This document shows, one piece after another, positions 5,462 to 6,580 of a DNA stretch of 6,580 nucleotides; position 1 is the stretch's first letter; every line of letters begins with the position of its first letter. The translations under genes were made by a program, and so were the position numbers. The notes under the pieces were generated by a model that did no database searches, had not been told where the DNA came from, and saw only the letters and a list, made by a program, of their open reading frames with translations. The stretch is taken from NCBI GenBank assembly GCA_937124525.1, contig CAKZLA010000183.1:1-6580 (forward strand), given 5' to 3'. Origin of the DNA: an uncultured Desulfobacterium sp. Its GTDB lineage: Bacteria > Desulfobacterota > Desulfobacteria > Desulfobacterales > Desulfobacteraceae.

Positions 5462-6580
5462 CTATTGAATCAACTTCCAGGTACCACCCTTGATTTCCAC
5501 CATGACAAAGGCATCTGGAGAAAGTCCATTGTGATCCTGGGCAGAAAAATTAAATTCACCCGTGGCGCCCACATGATTTTTCATGGATTCCAGAGCCTGA
5601 CGAATTTTATTTTTATCTCCATCACTGCCTTTTAAGGCCTGGGCGAGAATGTTAACCGCATCAAAGGCATATCCGCCAAACCCAGAAACATTTCCTTTAT
5701 ATTTGGCCTTATAGTCAACCTGATAGTCTTCCAGAATTTTCTTCTGGGCATCGTCATCTGCCAGAAGCCCGGTGACAAGGATTTTCCCCGTGGGAAGGAT
5801 AATGCCTTCGGCGGCATCCCCGGCAAGCTCAATGAATTTCGGTGAAGCCACGCCATGGCTCTGGTAAAGGGGCATACCAAGTTTAAGCTGCTTGACATTT
5901 TTCGCCACCACCGCAGGCCCCGGATTGGTACCCCAACACACAATGGCCTCTGGGGAGGCAGACTTGATTTTGGTCAACTGGGCCGTGGTATCAGTGTCCT
6001 TGGCGCCAAAACTTTCCGCTTGCACCACCTCAATACCAAAATCTGTAGCCTGGGCCAGGAGTTGGGCTTTACCGCTCTCACCAAAGGAATTGGACACAGT
6101 GATAATACCTATTTTTTTAATGCCCCGGGCCTTAATATGTTGATACACCGCTGCCACAGCCAGAAGATCGCTCTGGGCTGTTTTAAATACCCAGGGTTTC
6201 ACCGGAGAGGTGATTTTTACTCCGGCAGCACAGCTGATAAGAGGTAGCTGGGCACGCTCCACAAAATTGACGATGGCAAGGGTGGTGGGGGTGGTGGAGG
6301 GTCCGATGATGGCAAGAACATTATCCTTGTGAATCAGTTTATTCACGGCACTCACGGCTTTGGCAGGATCCCCTTCGGAATCGTAAATCACCGCTTCCAG
6401 AAGATGCCCGTCGATGCCGCCTGCGGCGTTGATCTTTTCAACCATCATTTCCATGGTCTTTTTTTCCGGATCTCCCAGAAAAGATGCCCTTCCGGTGGAA
6501 GAAAAAATCCCCCCCACCTTGTACACGGAACTGGCCGGCAAAATCGCCGGGGAAAGACAAAGTAACATGACAAGGACGCC
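5462..6580 (-). CDS. periplasmic solute-binding protein of a Liv-type ABC transporter (N-terminus off window)
   Basis: The frame is open from the right edge to a TAG at 5464-5462, giving 372 visible residues. The ATG at 6568 has no ribosome site, and the hydrophobic signal sequence GVLVMLLCLSPAILPASS continues upstream of it, so the true start is outside the window. No lipobox is seen, so a soluble periplasmic protein is expected. The mature part, from about VYKVGGIF, is a type 1 periplasmic binding fold (Peripla_BP_6). It shows GGIFSSTGRASFLG, EKINAAGGIDG, AIIGPSTTP, LPLISCAAG, VKPWVFKTAQSD, an SNSFGESG stretch after KKIGIITV, and GGYAFDAVNIL. The VKPWVFKT and SFGESG blocks recall the subgroup linked to aromatic-acid uptake, of the kind known in Rhodopseudomonas; that is from memory. 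It leads the operon and delivers the solute to LivHM. Ligand identity is inferred, not shown; branched-chain amino acids remain possible. Confidence 0.92.
   Translation of the reverse strand, partial: GVLVMLLCLSPAILPASSVYKVGGIFSSTGRASFLGDPEKKTMEMMVEKINAAGGIDGHLLEAVIYDSEGDPAKAVSAVNKLIHKDNVLAIIGPSTTPTTLAIVNFVERAQLPLISCAAGVKITSPVKPWVFKTAQSDLLAVAAVYQHIKARGIKKIGIITVSNSFGESGKAQLLAQATDFGIEVVQAESFGAKDTDTTAQLTKIKSASPEAIVCWGTNPGPAVVAKNVKQLKLGMPLYQSHGVASPKFIELAGDAAEGIILPTGKILVTGLLADDDAQKKILEDYQVDYKAKYKGNVSGFGGYAFDAVNILAQALKGSDGDKNKIRQALESMKNHVGATGEFNFSAQDHNGLSPDAFVMVEIKGGTWKLIQ

Noticed and set aside
6566..6568. ATG at 6568-6566 as the true start of the binding protein
   Set aside because: No Shine-Dalgarno precedes it, and the hydrophobic signal sequence remains open to the window edge, so the start lies outside.

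Overview
The window carries one long minus-strand gene cluster, read from right to left. It encodes a complete branched-chain amino acid/aromatic-acid type (HAAT/Liv) ABC transporter followed directly by a phenylacetate-CoA ligase (PaaK) family protein. Downstream lies the 5' part of a Tat-exported desulfoferrodoxin/superoxide-reductase-like gene. No plus-strand gene, RNA gene, mobile element or CRISPR array is visible. The mixed base composition, the Liv-plus-acyl-CoA-ligase layout and the Tat superoxide-reductase-like protein suggest an anaerobic or oxygen-sensitive Gram-negative bacterium. A Desulfobacterota/Desulfobacterales sulfate reducer is my best guess, by recollection of similar loci and not by search.

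Layout, in order of transcription: periplasmic solute-binding protein (6580-5462, start codon outside the window); a 307-nt structured intergenic region (5461-5155) with four inverted repeats, one of them a strong hairpin; livH permease (5154-4279); livM permease (4275-3307); livG ATPase (3347-2475, overlapping livM if the longest start is used); livF ATPase (2434-1688); a PaaK-like AMP-binding protein (1688-429, sharing one base with livF as TAATG); a 167-nt gap with a weak candidate promoter; and the Tat superoxide-reductase-like gene (261 to beyond base 1).

How the genes fit together: the binding protein should capture a small carboxylated solute in the periplasm, LivH/LivM form the channel, and LivG/LivF hydrolyse ATP. 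The translationally coupled PaaK-like protein could convert the imported acid to its CoA thioester. The binding protein resembles members of the family implicated in aromatic-acid uptake, so an aryl or aryl-alkyl carboxylate is as plausible a substrate as leucine, isoleucine or valine. This substrate assignment is inference.

The most unusual item is the PaaK-like protein. Its phosphate-binding loop is altered (GTGAS where the family has GTTGK). It seems to end before the C-terminal motif that normally holds the catalytic lysine. It also carries a Cys/His-rich insertion just after the YGLSE motif, plus an additional CxxC. It may be a divergent, metal-binding or catalytically changed member. 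The structured binding-protein/livH gap is the second most interesting item.
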